In this document: positions 34,844 through 44,307 of the stretch, one piece after another | How the letters are laid out: the number at the start of each line of letters is the position of its first letter | How positions within the stretch are numbered: the stretch's first letter is position 1 | DNA from: Ruminococcaceae bacterium UBA2656 | GTDB taxonomy: Bacteria; Bacillota; Clostridia; Oscillospirales; Acutalibacteraceae | DNA length: 64,000 bases | Assembly: GCA_002359465.1 (NCBI GenBank) | Contig: DENA01000016.1 | Location: 79,647-143,646 of the forward strand | Reading direction: 5' to 3' | Made by a program: the position numbers and the translations under genes | Notes under the pieces: generated by a model | Told to the model about the DNA's origin: nothing | The model's input: only the letters and a program-made list of their open reading frames with translations | Databases searched by the model: none

Positions 34844-36025
34844 TTAGTGATTTGCCATTTTATAAATCTCAAGAGCGTCGTCATGATCCAGAACCCTGAA
34901 CCCGCCGATTTTTCGCTTGCCAAAGAACATGCAGCTGTCTGCCAGCCGATTCAGCACCTCTTCGCTCTGCACGCCGATTCCCAGCTCTGTGAAGCAGGTG
35001 GGCATGCCGAGGGAAGCAAAGTAGGCAACCGTTCTGTCAATCGCCGCGTTTGCGGCTTCTTCGGCGCTGTCCCTGCGGATTCCCCAGACCTTGTCCGCAA
35101 AGCGTACAAAGCGTTCCGGTTTTGTCCTATAGCAGTATCTGGCCCACGAACCCCAGATGGTGGAAAGGCTTGCGCCGTGCGCCACATCAAATTTGCCGCT
35201 CAGCTCATGCCCCAGCTGATGGGGAGCAAAATCGATCACCGCGCCAAGGCCGGTCAGGCCGTTGTGAGAAATACTGCCGCACCACATGAGCTCGCTCATC
35301 GCGTCGTAGTCGCGAGGATTCTTCATGGCGGCAGGCCCGTTTTGAATGACTACGCGCAGAAGGGCTTCCGCAAACTCGTCCGTAAGCTCGTTTCCCTCCG
35401 TCAGCGTAAAATAACGGTCCAGCGTATGCATCATAATATCCACAATGCCGCAGGAAATTTGAAAAGGAGGAAGCGTGTAGGTCAGCTCCGGATTCATAAT
35501 GGCGAATCTCGGACGGTTGAACGGCGTGTTGAGTCCCCGCTTTTCCCCCGTTTCCAGATTGGTAAGCACCGCCGAGTCGCTGGTTTCGCTTCCCGCGGCA
35601 GAAATGGTGAGGATTACGCCGACGGGACTGCTCTTTGTAAGGTCGGCCTTTTTTGTCCAGTAAAGCCAGATATCCGTTTCCGGATTCGCCACACCGTGCG
35701 CAATCGCTTTTGCCGTATCGATGACGCTGCCGCCCCCGATGGCCAAAATAAAGTCCGCGCCGAATTCCCTTGCTTTCCTTACGCCGTCCCTTGCAAAAGA
35801 CAGGCGTGGATTCGGGCTGACTCCGCCGACGGAAAGGAACGGCAGTCCGCCTTTTTCAAGCGATTTTTCAACTCTTTCCAAAAGGCCGCTTTTCACCACG
35901 CTGCCGCCGCCGTAAATGGCAAGCACACGCGAGCCGCCGTGTTTTTTAATTTCATCGGCAACCTGCAGTTCGGTATCCCGGCCAAATATTACTTCAGTAG
36001 GAGAATAGAAAGTAAAACTTTTCAT
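34844..36025 (-). CDS. Iron-containing alcohol dehydrogenase (BDH-like)
   Basis: A 393-residue group III alcohol dehydrogenase that reduces aldehydes to alcohols with NAD(P)H. It begins with the family phrase FTFYSPTEVIFG. It shows the nucleotide-binding GGGSVIDTAKAIAHG and the metal-binding histidine region DFAPHQLGHELSGKFDVAHGASLS, with a later His. It resembles clostridial butanol dehydrogenases (YqhD/BdhA group). It precedes the transketolase genes and may be co-transcribed with them. Its physiological substrate cannot be fixed. Confidence 0.88.
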   Translation of the reverse strand: MKSFTFYSPTEVIFGRDTELQVADEIKKHGGSRVLAIYGGGSVVKSGLLERVEKSLEKGGLPFLSVGGVSPNPRLSFARDGVRKAREFGADFILAIGGGSVIDTAKAIAHGVANPETDIWLYWTKKADLTKSSPVGVILTISAAGSETSDSAVLTNLETGEKRGLNTPFNRPRFAIMNPELTYTLPPFQISCGIVDIMMHTLDRYFTLTEGNELTDEFAEALLRVVIQNGPAAMKNPRDYDAMSELMWCGSISHNGLTGLGAVIDFAPHQLGHELSGKFDVAHGASLSTIWGSWARYCYRTKPERFVRFADKVWGIRRDSAEEAANAAIDRTVAYFASLGMPTCFTELGIGVQSEEVLNRLADSCMFFGKRKIGGFRVLDHDDALEIYKMANH

Positions 36026-36166
36026 CTGTTACATCCTTTCTTACCCAATCAATGAAAGCAAGTAATGCCAAGCGCAAAATCGGCGCTACCTACCCATATT
36101 ACTCATTATATTTTACACTATTTCACGGTTCTGTCAAATACTTTCAGCACCGGTTCTGCGGACAAA

Positions 36167-36210
36167 AAAACAGCCACCCAATAAACATTTGTTTAGAGGG
36201 CGGCTGTTTT
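36167..36210 (-). terminator. Terminator upstream of the alcohol dehydrogenase gene
   Basis: AAAACAGCC (36167-36175) pairs with GGCTGTTTT (36202-36210), with further pairs inside. It probably ends the transcript of the DUF4489-like gene. Confidence 0.8.
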
Positions 36211-36286
36211 ACCGGTTAGTATTTCTACTGGATCCTATTTCCCACTGCGATACGCTCCCGGCAGCGCCCGTGCTGACAGCCGGAAA

Positions 36287-36766
36287 CTAATCCGCTACCG
36301 CCAGAACGCTGAGCACCGCGTTGTTGACGGATGCTCCCGGCGTGACGTCAATAATGGAGTTTGTCGACAGCTCTACGGAATAGGTGTAGAAGCCAGGCTC
36401 CACCTCTTCATCCATGAACTGGAAGCTGAAAGCCTCCGCTTCCAGAACATCCACAATTGTTGAGAAGGTATACGTCGCGCCCACGCCCACGGCCCCGTTC
36501 CTGGAGGAACGGCGGATCTGGAAGTTCAGCGTTACGGAAATTCCCAAAGGCAAATTGATGATGCTGCTGAAGTGAAGCAGATTGTTTGTATTGCCCATGC
36601 CGCTTGTGTCAATGGTGGTGGACACCACGTTGAGCGGCTCGGCAAACAATGTGGTAATAATCGGCAGCGGGCCGACCCCGCCGCTTGATGCATTTAAAGC
36701 TACCTGCCTTCTTTCCCTGGAGGAGGAAGCACCGGGATTAGGATCACTGCATTGAAAATTATACAT
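36287..36766 (-). CDS. Small beta-rich protein, DUF4489-like
   Basis: A 159-residue protein without signal peptide or membrane segment. The ATG at 36766 follows AGGTGG; a GTG three codons upstream is less likely. A short Ser/Arg-rich N-terminus precedes alternating beta-strand segments (PLNVVSTTIDTSG, then LLHFSSIINLPLG and VTLNFQIRR), ending in a hydrophobic, small-residue tail (ASVNNAVLSVLAVAD). This texture fits the clostridial DUF4489 family, sometimes linked to spore or surface structures, but the family call is by resemblance. It has its own terminator and stands alone between metabolic genes. Confidence 0.5.
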   Translation of the reverse strand: MYNFQCSDPNPGASSSRERRQVALNASSGGVGPLPIITTLFAEPLNVVSTTIDTSGMGNTNNLLHFSSIINLPLGISVTLNFQIRRSSRNGAVGVGATYTFSTIVDVLEAEAFSFQFMDEEVEPGFYTYSVELSTNSIIDVTPGASVNNAVLSVLAVAD

Positions 36767-36890
36767 ATAATCCACCTAACATTAGTTAATAGAGAACGTT
36801 CTCCGCTTTATACTATGCTACTTTTAGGCGGTATGTGTACATCCCTGCCCCACATTTTTACAAGGGGAAGGGCGCCGTTGGCTGCACTGC

Positions 36891-37994
36891 TCAGGCCGCG
36901 TGGTCACCCGTATCCGAAGCGTATCCCTGCAGAAACTTCAAGCCTGAAATCCGGTCGCACAGTTTTTGAAAAGCTGCGCTGTTGATCAGCGGCTGGAAAA
37001 GCAGTTTTCTTACCTGCTCAAGCAGCATGCTTGCCACAAAAATTGCCAGAACGGAAGCCGGAATAATATAAATGATCTTCGACGTTGCAAAATACAGATT
37101 CGTATGCAGTATTTTGGTATAAAGGACGCTGCGCACCCATATGTTGTCGCTGATCAGGTACACGCCGAACGTAAGCGACGATATAAAATAAATGATTTTA
37201 TTTCCCACCGGATTTTTAATGGTAACCTCCCGGAAAAAAAGGAACAGCAGAATGGAAGCAACCGTAATCGGCACGGAAACATAGGACAAAAACGCGTTGC
37301 TTCCCATACACTTTTTCCACGCGACAAACGCGCAGCAAAGGACGGAACCCGCCAGATAAAAATATTTGTTAATATGGTAATTCCAATACAGCCGAAGGTA
37401 CGCCGCAAAAAAATACAGGCAGACAAGCCATACCACATTGTAGCCGCCATTGGTACTCATGATGGTCAGAGGAGGAAAAAACGCGTTCCACGAGCAGAAC
37501 ATTGCGCTCAGCAAGCAAACAAGGATCCGCATCTGCTGCCTGGTCGCCGTGCGTATCACCATGTTCAGAAAAGGGAAAAGACAGTAAAGCCCGATGTAGC
37601 TGGTCGCAAACCAGTACTTTCCCGTTATGACCGGGAAAAAGGCGCCGAAAAGATGCGCCCTGGTGAAGGGCGCCAAGCCCATCCCCACAAATATAAAATA
37701 GATGGCCGCCGATGTAAAAACGATCTGCAGAATCAGCGTGATCAGTTTTTTCATTTTAAAGCTGGAACCGGCAAGGTAATAGCCGCTGATGAGGACAAAC
37801 CCGTTTACACCAAGGTAGGAAAAGGTTTCCAGAGTCCAGACAAAAATATATCTTTTGCCGCCCGCCGGAATCGATTCCAGCATTCCCCCGTGCCCCAGAT
37901 AATGCAGGGTAACAATCATCAGCATCAGAATAATACGCAGAAGCTCAATACTCATATTCCGACTTTTTCTTGTATCCCCGGAGTTTTGGTTCAA
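36891..37994 (-). CDS. Acyltransferase family 3 membrane protein
   Basis: A 367-residue integral membrane O-acyltransferase (Acyltransf_3/OafA type) with about ten membrane segments. It starts at a TTG with AGGAGG 8 nt upstream. The first segment carries the family signature SIELLRIILMLMIVTLHYLGHGG, with the Arg and His used for catalysis, followed by GVNGFVLISGYYL. Such proteins acetylate or otherwise acylate cell-surface polysaccharides or peptidoglycan; no glycan cluster surrounds it, so the target is unknown. Confidence 0.85.
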   Translation of the reverse strand: MNQNSGDTRKSRNMSIELLRIILMLMIVTLHYLGHGGMLESIPAGGKRYIFVWTLETFSYLGVNGFVLISGYYLAGSSFKMKKLITLILQIVFTSAAIYFIFVGMGLAPFTRAHLFGAFFPVITGKYWFATSYIGLYCLFPFLNMVIRTATRQQMRILVCLLSAMFCSWNAFFPPLTIMSTNGGYNVVWLVCLYFFAAYLRLYWNYHINKYFYLAGSVLCCAFVAWKKCMGSNAFLSYVSVPITVASILLFLFFREVTIKNPVGNKIIYFISSLTFGVYLISDNIWVRSVLYTKILHTNLYFATSKIIYIIPASVLAIFVASMLLEQVRKLLFQPLINSAAFQKLCDRISGLKFLQGYASDTGDHAA

Positions 37995-38056
37995 TACAGC
38001 ACCCTCCTATTTTTACTTCCGTTCAGACCGTCCGCCGCACCGGATGAGCCTGATGA

Positions 38057-38539
38057 TCAGTGAAACCAGATAATGGAGACAACAGCGACACAGACGCCCA
38101 GCACAACGCCGGCAAAAACCTCCGCCGGGCTGTGCCCAAGCGATTCATTCAGCCCGGAGACGGTATCCCGCAGGTATTTTCCCTCGTCCGGAAGGCTGTG
38201 CTTGTTGTCCCTCAGATATTCCTCAATGGCATTGATGGCTTTTGCCTGCTGCCCCGCCGCGCGCCGCACACCCATCGCGTCGTACATGACAATCACGGCA
38301 AGGGTAAAGGCCAGGGAAAAGTACGGGGAGGCAAAACCGTACTCATGCGCCGTGCCTACCGCAACGGAGCACACAAGCGCGGAATGGGCGCTCGGCATTC
38401 CCCCGGAGCCCGACAGCGTTTTAAAATCGATCCTTTTATTTCTGCAGAGAAAAATAACGGATTTGATCAGCTGTGCCGTCATCCATGAAATAATCCCGAT
38501 CGTTATTAAATAATTGTATGATAAAAACCTCAATACCAT
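38057..38539 (-). CDS. Divergent PAP2-family membrane protein (DUF212, YuiD-like)
   Basis: A 160-residue membrane protein of the DUF212 family, related to PAP2 phosphatases. The motif GGMPSAHSALVCSVAV corresponds to the PSGHS-like phosphatase motif, and SLGHSPAEVFAGVVLG gives the second histidine segment. A conserved FLCRNKRIDFKTLSGSG loop precedes the first motif. The physiological substrate is unknown. It lies 62 bp downstream of the acyltransferase start on the same strand. Confidence 0.83.
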   Translation of the reverse strand: MVLRFLSYNYLITIGIISWMTAQLIKSVIFLCRNKRIDFKTLSGSGGMPSAHSALVCSVAVGTAHEYGFASPYFSLAFTLAVIVMYDAMGVRRAAGQQAKAINAIEEYLRDNKHSLPDEGKYLRDTVSGLNESLGHSPAEVFAGVVLGVCVAVVSIIWFH

Positions 38540-38739
38540 CTATAAATCCCCGTCTTTCCCATATTCATATACCCATGCGGCGCCGCGGCGCGCTGAATAC
38601 AGTTCATTTTGCAGTGATTATTTAATTATACCATCTGCCGTATTATAAATCAAAAGCTTTTCATCATATCATGAATTTTTATAATTTTTTTCTCCTGACA
38701 GATGTTCCCTCACCGTCCCGCGATTCAGCCGTTCCCCTA

Positions 38740-38790
38740 TAAAAAAAGAACATAGCGGCCGCCCTTGAAAGGCCGCCGGTATGCTCTTAA
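38740..38790 (-). terminator. Terminator of the Lrp-family gene
   Basis: On the minus strand a GC-rich stem (AGAGCATACCGGCGGCC pairing, with wobbles, to GGCGGCCGCTATGTTCT) is followed by seven T residues. It lies 44 bp after the regulator gene. Confidence 0.85.
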
Positions 38791-38833
38791 TAGCGCTTCA
38801 GATATATTTTAATATATAATTTCATTCTATGAT

Positions 38834-39283
38834 TTACTCAGCAGATTCAACCGGGGCGATTCCCCTGTGAGGAACCGGAGTGGAAAAAACAATCTGCGTC
38901 TGCGTATGCCCAAACTGCTGAAGCTGCCCGACAAATGTATCCAGCTCCACGGTGCTGGGGAATCCGACCTTGATCAGCATGGAATAATTCCCCGTAATAC
39001 AGTTGCACTCGATAACATTGGGGCAGTTTTGGATAAACGGATAAAAGACGACTTTCTCACTCGGCGCCACTTCCAGATTAATAAACGCGAGAATGTGATA
39101 GCCTAGTTTGACATAATCCACCGTAGCCGTATAGCCCGTAATAATTCCAAGCTTTTCCAGACGTTCCAAGCGGGCGGACACCGCCGGCGCGGACAGAAAA
39201 ACCTCCTGCGCCAGCCGCTTAACCGATATTCTTGCATTGGACTGCAAAAGCACAATCAGTTTCCTGTCAATTTTATCCAACAT
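38834..39283 (-). CDS. Lrp/AsnC family transcriptional regulator
   Basis: A 149-residue leucine-responsive-type regulator. The ATG at 39283 follows GGGGGAG; an upstream ATG at 39313 is not needed. The N-terminal winged helix-turn-helix (LDKIDRKLIVLLQSNARISVKRLAQEVFLSAPAVSARLERLEKLG region) is followed by a ligand-sensing RAM domain from about residue 65. It probably senses an amino acid. The aspartase gene and agmatine genes upstream are possible targets, but no site was identified. It lies 55 bp after cutC. Confidence 0.9.
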   Translation of the reverse strand: MLDKIDRKLIVLLQSNARISVKRLAQEVFLSAPAVSARLERLEKLGIITGYTATVDYVKLGYHILAFINLEVAPSEKVVFYPFIQNCPNVIECNCITGNYSMLIKVGFPSTVELDTFVGQLQQFGHTQTQIVFSTPVPHRGIAPVESAE

Positions 39284-39338
39284 ATCCCGTCTCCCCCGCA
39301 GCAAAAAGCACATAAGGCCAGTGTAAAGCCAGATTGCC

Positions 39339-40085
39339 TTACAGGCGCTGCAAAATATCCCTTACCTTTGCAATTTCACCCGCATCTGTGCGGAAGATGG
39401 TGTATTCGCTCATGAGCGGCAGCCCCATGCTGACGTCTTCTTTGCGGTAGGTCATTACGCTTTCTACATTGACTTTGCCCGACAGATGGAACGATTTTGC
39501 TTTGGTCACGGCGGCAAGCTCCGCAATCTGCGCACTGTTCACCCCGCTGCCAACCAGAATATCCACTTTTCCCGCCGTCTTTTCCACAAGCTGCCCGAGC
39601 AGCTCCCTGCCCTCATAGCAGGTGTTTTTCTGGCCGGATGTCAGAATGGTGCCGATATGCAGGTCTTCCGCGTCCTTCAGCGTTTGGAACGGGTCGCAGC
39701 TGACGTCAAACGCGCGGTGCAGTGTGACGCTCATATTTCCGGCGGCGTCCATCAGTTCTTTCATCCGCGCTATGTCAAGGCTTCCGTCTTCCCTGAGCAC
39801 CCCGATGACCACGCCGTCCGCGCCGTACTTCCGGAACATTTCAACATCTTTTTTAATAATGCCGAATTCTTCGCCGGTGTAACAGAAATCGCCGAAGCGC
39901 GGCCGGATCAGCACATTGATTTTGATAGAAACTTTCTCGCGCACCGCAAGGAATAAATTGATGTCCGGCGTGGTTCCGCCGATGACCAGATTGGCGCACA
40001 GCTCCAAGCGGTTCGCACCGCCCGCCTGCGCGGCAACCGCAGATTCCACCGAGTCAACACAGCACTCCAGAATGTAGTCCTTCAT
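39339..40085 (-). CDS. cutC: CutC family TIM-barrel protein
   Basis: A 248-residue protein of the CutC family, historically called copper homeostasis protein but with unsettled function. The sequence begins LECCVDSVESAVAAQAGGANRLELC, with the family-defining GANRLELC. It contains VLIRPRFGDFCYT, VIGVLREDGSLD and TLHRAFDVS. AGGGAGG lies 9 nt before the ATG. It stands between aspA and the Lrp-type regulator. Confidence 0.9.
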   Translation of the reverse strand: MKDYILECCVDSVESAVAAQAGGANRLELCANLVIGGTTPDINLFLAVREKVSIKINVLIRPRFGDFCYTGEEFGIIKKDVEMFRKYGADGVVIGVLREDGSLDIARMKELMDAAGNMSVTLHRAFDVSCDPFQTLKDAEDLHIGTILTSGQKNTCYEGRELLGQLVEKTAGKVDILVGSGVNSAQIAELAAVTKAKSFHLSGKVNVESVMTYRKEDVSMGLPLMSEYTIFRTDAGEIAKVRDILQRL

Positions 40086-40187
40086 ATTAAGTCCTCCCTG
40101 TCCGTCAACAGAATTGCGTTATCCTGTCTCATTGTAACCCCCGGCGGAGGACTCGTCAACCTTTTCCCTATAAACAAAATTTTTCCT

Positions 40188-41576
40188 TTACAGTTTTGGC
40201 TGCGTCATGGAATTCGGGTTGAGGATATTGTCAAGGCTCTGCTTCGTAAGCAGGCCGTTTTCCAGCGCGATTTCTTCCACCTGTCTGCCGGTGCGCAGCG
40301 CCTGTTTTGCAATTTCGGAGGATTTTTTATAACCGATGTAGGGACAAAGGGCGGTTGCGATTCCGACGCTCTGTCCCAGCAGTTCCCTGCACCGGCCCTC
40401 ATTTGCCGTAATTCCCGAAACGCAGTTGTCTACAAAGGTCTTGACGGCGTTCTCCAGCGTGGTGATGGATTCAAAAAGGTTGTAGAACAGAACGGGCTCA
40501 AACGCGTTCAGCTCCATCTGCCCGGCTTCAGCCGCCATGGTGACAGCCAGATCGTTGCCGATAATATTAAACGCCACCTGGGAAACCACTTCCGGGATAA
40601 CCGGGTTTACTTTTCCCGGCATAATGGAGGAGCCGTTCTGCTTGGCGGGCAGATTAATCTCCGCAATGCCCGCCTTTGGCCCGCTGGAAAGCAGGCGCAG
40701 GTCGTTCGCCATTTTGGAAAGGTTGACCGCGCAGGTTTTCAGGGCGTTGGAGACCGAGACAAACCCGTCTAGGTTCTGTGTGGCATCGATCAGGTCGTCC
40801 GCCTGCTCCACTTCGATTCCGCTCAGCCTGCGGATATTTTCCGTAATGCTCCGCAGATAGGTGGGGCTTACATTGATGGCGGTGCCCACCGCTGTGCCGC
40901 CCATGTTGACCGAGCGCATTTCGCGTTCCGCTTTTTCCAGCCGTTTGATGTCGCGCTCTACAACCGAGGCGTACGCGTGGAACGACTGTCCCAGCCGGAT
41001 GGGAACCGCATCCTGCAGCTGTGTGCGTCCCATTTTGATAATGCTGTCAAACTCGACCCCTTTACAGCTCAGCGCTTTTTCCAGTCTGGCCAGCTGCGTG
41101 AGGACCCTCGGCAGCAGCGTCAGCACCGTCAGCTTTCCCGCAGTGGGAAACACGTCGTTCGTCGACTGCGACATATTGACATGGTCGTTGGGATGAACGA
41201 CCGTATAGTCACCCTTTACCCCGTGCAGCAGCTCAATGGCCCTGTTTGCAATGAACTCGTTCGCGTTCATATTGGCCGATGTGCCCGCACCGCCCTGAAC
41301 CGGATCCACAATAAACTGGTCATGCCATTTTCCCGCCATGATTTCGTCGCACGCACAGATAATCGCTTCCGTGATTTTTCCGTCCAGATTTCCCGCGTCG
41401 CGGTTGGTGACCGCCGCCGCCTTTTTTATTTTAGCCAGACTGTTGATAAACTGGTCGTTCATCCGCAATCCGGTGATATGAAAATTTTGTTTAGCCCTTA
41501 AAGTCTGAACGCCATAATAAGCGTCCGCAGGAATTTCCATGCTGCCGATAGAATCGGTTTCCATTCTTGTACCCAT
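40188..41576 (-). CDS. aspA: Aspartate ammonia-lyase
   Basis: Converts L-aspartate to fumarate and ammonia in the cytoplasm. The 462 residues fit the class II fumarase/aspartase family. The flexible catalytic loop is GSSIMPGKVNPVIPEVV. The N-terminal part includes RMETDSIGSMEIPADAYYGVQTLRA, and QGGAGTSANMNANE marks the active site. AAGGAG lies 9 nt before the ATG. Aspartase is favoured over fumarase by overall resemblance (YYGVQTLRAKQNF and the amino-acid context). It may supply fumarate for anaerobic respiration or carbon to central metabolism. Confidence 0.9.
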   Translation of the reverse strand: MGTRMETDSIGSMEIPADAYYGVQTLRAKQNFHITGLRMNDQFINSLAKIKKAAAVTNRDAGNLDGKITEAIICACDEIMAGKWHDQFIVDPVQGGAGTSANMNANEFIANRAIELLHGVKGDYTVVHPNDHVNMSQSTNDVFPTAGKLTVLTLLPRVLTQLARLEKALSCKGVEFDSIIKMGRTQLQDAVPIRLGQSFHAYASVVERDIKRLEKAEREMRSVNMGGTAVGTAINVSPTYLRSITENIRRLSGIEVEQADDLIDATQNLDGFVSVSNALKTCAVNLSKMANDLRLLSSGPKAGIAEINLPAKQNGSSIMPGKVNPVIPEVVSQVAFNIIGNDLAVTMAAEAGQMELNAFEPVLFYNLFESITTLENAVKTFVDNCVSGITANEGRCRELLGQSVGIATALCPYIGYKKSSEIAKQALRTGRQVEEIALENGLLTKQSLDNILNPNSMTQPKL

Positions 41577-41825
41577 GCTGATTTCTCCTTACCGTCAATC
41601 GTCTGTATTAATTTATGATATGTATTCTTGAACCCTGTATGAGGATAGCACCGCAGAGATTGCGAGTAAACAGTAAGAAAGAAATGGAAAATTAAATTTT
41701 AAATAGCGGGTTCATAGGTTTATTTAACAAGGTTATTTGCCGTATTACCTTATAATGAAAAGCAGGAAAGCTTCCGGGACGTACTTACACGCTTCATAAG
41801 CAGAAGTACCTGCCGTACCGTATCA

Positions 41826-42764
41826 TTACGCGTGTATCATTGTTCCGCTGAGCCCGCGCATGGCAAGCGGCGCCTTTTCAAGAGAGGCGATTACCGCCCT
41901 GCGGTCTTCGCCGGATTTGACAAACCGGATGGCGGCCTGTACCTTCGGCAGCATGCTGCCCGCGGCGAACTGACCCTCTCTGCAATACGCTTCGGCCTGT
42001 GCCACGGTCATTTCGTCCAGATTCTGCTGGTCCGCCTTGCCCCAGTTAACCGCCACCTTGTCCACGGCGGTGAGGATGAACAGATACTGTGCCCCCACCG
42101 CGTCCGCCAGCTCCGCGGAAGCAAAATCCTTGTCGATCACGGCGGGCACGCCCTGATAATTTCCGTCGGCATCCTTAATCACCGGAATACCGCCGCCGCC
42201 GCAGGCGATGACGATGAACTCATGATCCAGAAGATTCAGAATGGAGTCCCGCTCCACAATTCCCACCGGTTTGGGCGACGGCACCATTCTCCTCCAGCCT
42301 CTTCCCGCGTCCTCTGCAAACACGAGCTCCGGATGCTCCCGCATCAGTTTTTTTACCGTTTCCTCATCGTAAAACGCGCCGATCGGCTTGGAAGGATGGG
42401 CAAATGCCGGGTCATTCCCGTCGACCTCCACCTGCGTGACAACCGTCGCAACATGCCACGGCATGCCCACTCTTCTGAGTTCCTTCAGGATGCCTTTCTG
42501 CAGATGGTAGCCGATATAACCCTGGCTCATCGCCGTGCACTCGGGAAGCTCCATCTTTGCAATCTTATCCGTCTGCCGGGAAGCCGTGTCAAAAGCCAGG
42601 TTGATCATGCCGACCTGCGGCCCGTTGCCATGGCTGACAATAATTTCATGTCCCTGCTTAATCAGGCCGATCAGCGAAGGCGCCGCATCGTCAATCATGC
42701 GCTGCTGTTCCTCCGCATTGTTTCCCAAGGCATTGCCGCCAAGGGCAATTACAATTCTAGACAT
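41826..42764 (-). CDS. arcC: Carbamate kinase of the agmatine deiminase pathway
   Basis: The last step of the pathway: carbamoyl phosphate plus ADP gives ATP, CO2 and ammonia. The 312 residues start IVIALGGNALG, the family signature, with SHGNGPQVG, the active-site lysines, and a C-terminal GTMIH. TGGAGG lies 7 nt before the ATG. Its place as last gene after ptcA, a permease and aguA corresponds to aguC of the enterococcal-type clusters, although the enzyme itself is indistinguishable from arginine-pathway ArcC. Confidence 0.92.
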   Translation of the reverse strand: MSRIVIALGGNALGNNAEEQQRMIDDAAPSLIGLIKQGHEIIVSHGNGPQVGMINLAFDTASRQTDKIAKMELPECTAMSQGYIGYHLQKGILKELRRVGMPWHVATVVTQVEVDGNDPAFAHPSKPIGAFYDEETVKKLMREHPELVFAEDAGRGWRRMVPSPKPVGIVERDSILNLLDHEFIVIACGGGGIPVIKDADGNYQGVPAVIDKDFASAELADAVGAQYLFILTAVDKVAVNWGKADQQNLDEMTVAQAEAYCREGQFAAGSMLPKVQAAIRFVKSGEDRRAVIASLEKAPLAMRGLSGTMIHA

Positions 42765-42796
42765 AGATATCCTCCAAATATATGTTGTTTACAAGA

Positions 42797-44182
42797 TTAC
42801 TTTACAATTTCTTTCCCGGACTTTGTACTCCGGTACGAAATCCATTCACTGACCGCCACAACCAGCCCGCTGCCGATCATCAGCGGAATTTTGCCGGATA
42901 ATTCTTCAGCGCTGAGATTCAGCGGCAGAACAGTGAAAATGACAGACAGGATAATCAGGCACATCGGCAGATAAGCCGTCAGCCCCAGCCTCAGCGCCCC
43001 GCCTTTCACCCTGAACGGGCGCGGGCGGTCCGGATCCGTTTTTCGCAGCTTCAGAAAGGCGGGAAAAATCATGACATACGACATCATCAGAATAATCATG
43101 TTCATGGCGAAGAACTGCCAGAACACATCCGAGTCCGGCATGAACGCCCCCAGAATAACAATCGCGCTGGAAATGATTCCGTTTGCAGCGGCCGCCCCTA
43201 GGGGCATGCCGTTTCTTTTGCTTTCCACCGCCAGCATCTTAGGCAGGCAGTTGTCCTGCGCGGCGGATTTCAGCACGTAATTCACCCCCAGCGACCACGA
43301 AATCAGATTGGCAAACAGGGCGTATAAAAACATGACGGAAACAAGGATGATTAAAATTCCGTCCGTCCGGTGGAGCAGAATGCGAAAGCTCTCAATTACG
43401 CCTGTAGACGCGCTCAGCTCGTCCACCGGGATGGCAACGCTGATGCCAAAAGCAGCCAGAATATAAAAGAAAACAATAAGAGCGCCGCCTAATTTAATGG
43501 CGGTCGGAAGCTGCCTGTCCGGATTTTCCATATCGTCCGTATAGGTTGTAATGACCTCAAATCCCACTAAATCAAACAGAATGACAATCACATACGAAAG
43601 TCCCTGCGAATCAAACGACGGCAAAAAAGACTGCGGGGTAAACACGTTGGCAACTCCTTTGCTGAACGCGATATAAAACCCCAGTCCTCCCAGAAAAAGC
43701 ATCATGACCGCTTTGAACACCGCAGCGACATTCAGAATCCACTTGCTGTCGCCGACACGGAAACAGCTTAAAAAAGTGACGAGCCAGATAATCAGCAACT
43801 GGATAAAGAGCAGCCCGCCGGCGCCGATTTTCAGATGGAATGCGGAGCTCAGGATATCGGTGAAAAGCAGAACAATGGAGCTCATCCAGACCGGAAAGTT
43901 CAGCCAGTAATAACAGGCTACCCGCGACCCCCACCGTGTTCCGTACGCCATTTTCACCCATTCGTAAATACCGCCCTGTCCCTGGTATGCGGTGCCCAGC
44001 TCTGCGGAAATCAGTCCGTAGGGCAGGAAAAAGGTCAGAATTAAAAATCCCCACCAAAAGAACTGTGAATTTCCCATCTTCGCAGCTGGAGCGGACGCTT
44101 CAATCGTCATGACCACACAAACGGAGGCCAGAACCGCGTCAAACATTTTAAACTTCTTTTTTTCAGGCAGTTCAGTCATCAA
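42797..44182 (-). CDS. APC-family amino acid/polyamine permease
   Basis: A 461-residue permease with about twelve membrane segments of the APC superfamily. It shares much sequence with the permease at 45453-46829 (for example the N-terminal KKFKMFDAVLASVCVV against KKFKLFDAILSVICVV, and GNSQFFWW in both). It is thus a paralogue within the same operon. One of the two is expected to exchange agmatine for putrescine; this second copy could import agmatine or another amine or amino acid. It lies between aguA and carbamate kinase, with a hairpin in the 125-bp gap before it. Confidence 0.82.
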   Translation of the reverse strand: MMTELPEKKKFKMFDAVLASVCVVMTIEASAPAAKMGNSQFFWWGFLILTFFLPYGLISAELGTAYQGQGGIYEWVKMAYGTRWGSRVACYYWLNFPVWMSSIVLLFTDILSSAFHLKIGAGGLLFIQLLIIWLVTFLSCFRVGDSKWILNVAAVFKAVMMLFLGGLGFYIAFSKGVANVFTPQSFLPSFDSQGLSYVIVILFDLVGFEVITTYTDDMENPDRQLPTAIKLGGALIVFFYILAAFGISVAIPVDELSASTGVIESFRILLHRTDGILIILVSVMFLYALFANLISWSLGVNYVLKSAAQDNCLPKMLAVESKRNGMPLGAAAANGIISSAIVILGAFMPDSDVFWQFFAMNMIILMMSYVMIFPAFLKLRKTDPDRPRPFRVKGGALRLGLTAYLPMCLIILSVIFTVLPLNLSAEELSGKIPLMIGSGLVVAVSEWISYRSTKSGKEIVK

Positions 44183-44248
44183 GGCTCCCTCTTATCAGGC
44201 AAAAGTTTACGCGGCTGCAAAGACACAGAAAACGTACGGAATATGTGA

Positions 44249-44281
44249 GCGGGGATGCATAGAAAACGAATGCATCCCCGC
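44249..44281 (-). other. Hairpin between aguA and the second permease gene
   Basis: Twelve-bp perfect arms (GCGGGGATGCAT and ATGCATCCCCGC) flank a 9-nt loop. No T run follows on the minus strand, so an mRNA processing or attenuation role is more likely than full termination. Confidence 0.6.
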
Positions 44282-44307
44282 CGGCATAAGGGGCGACTAT
44301 GTGTTTT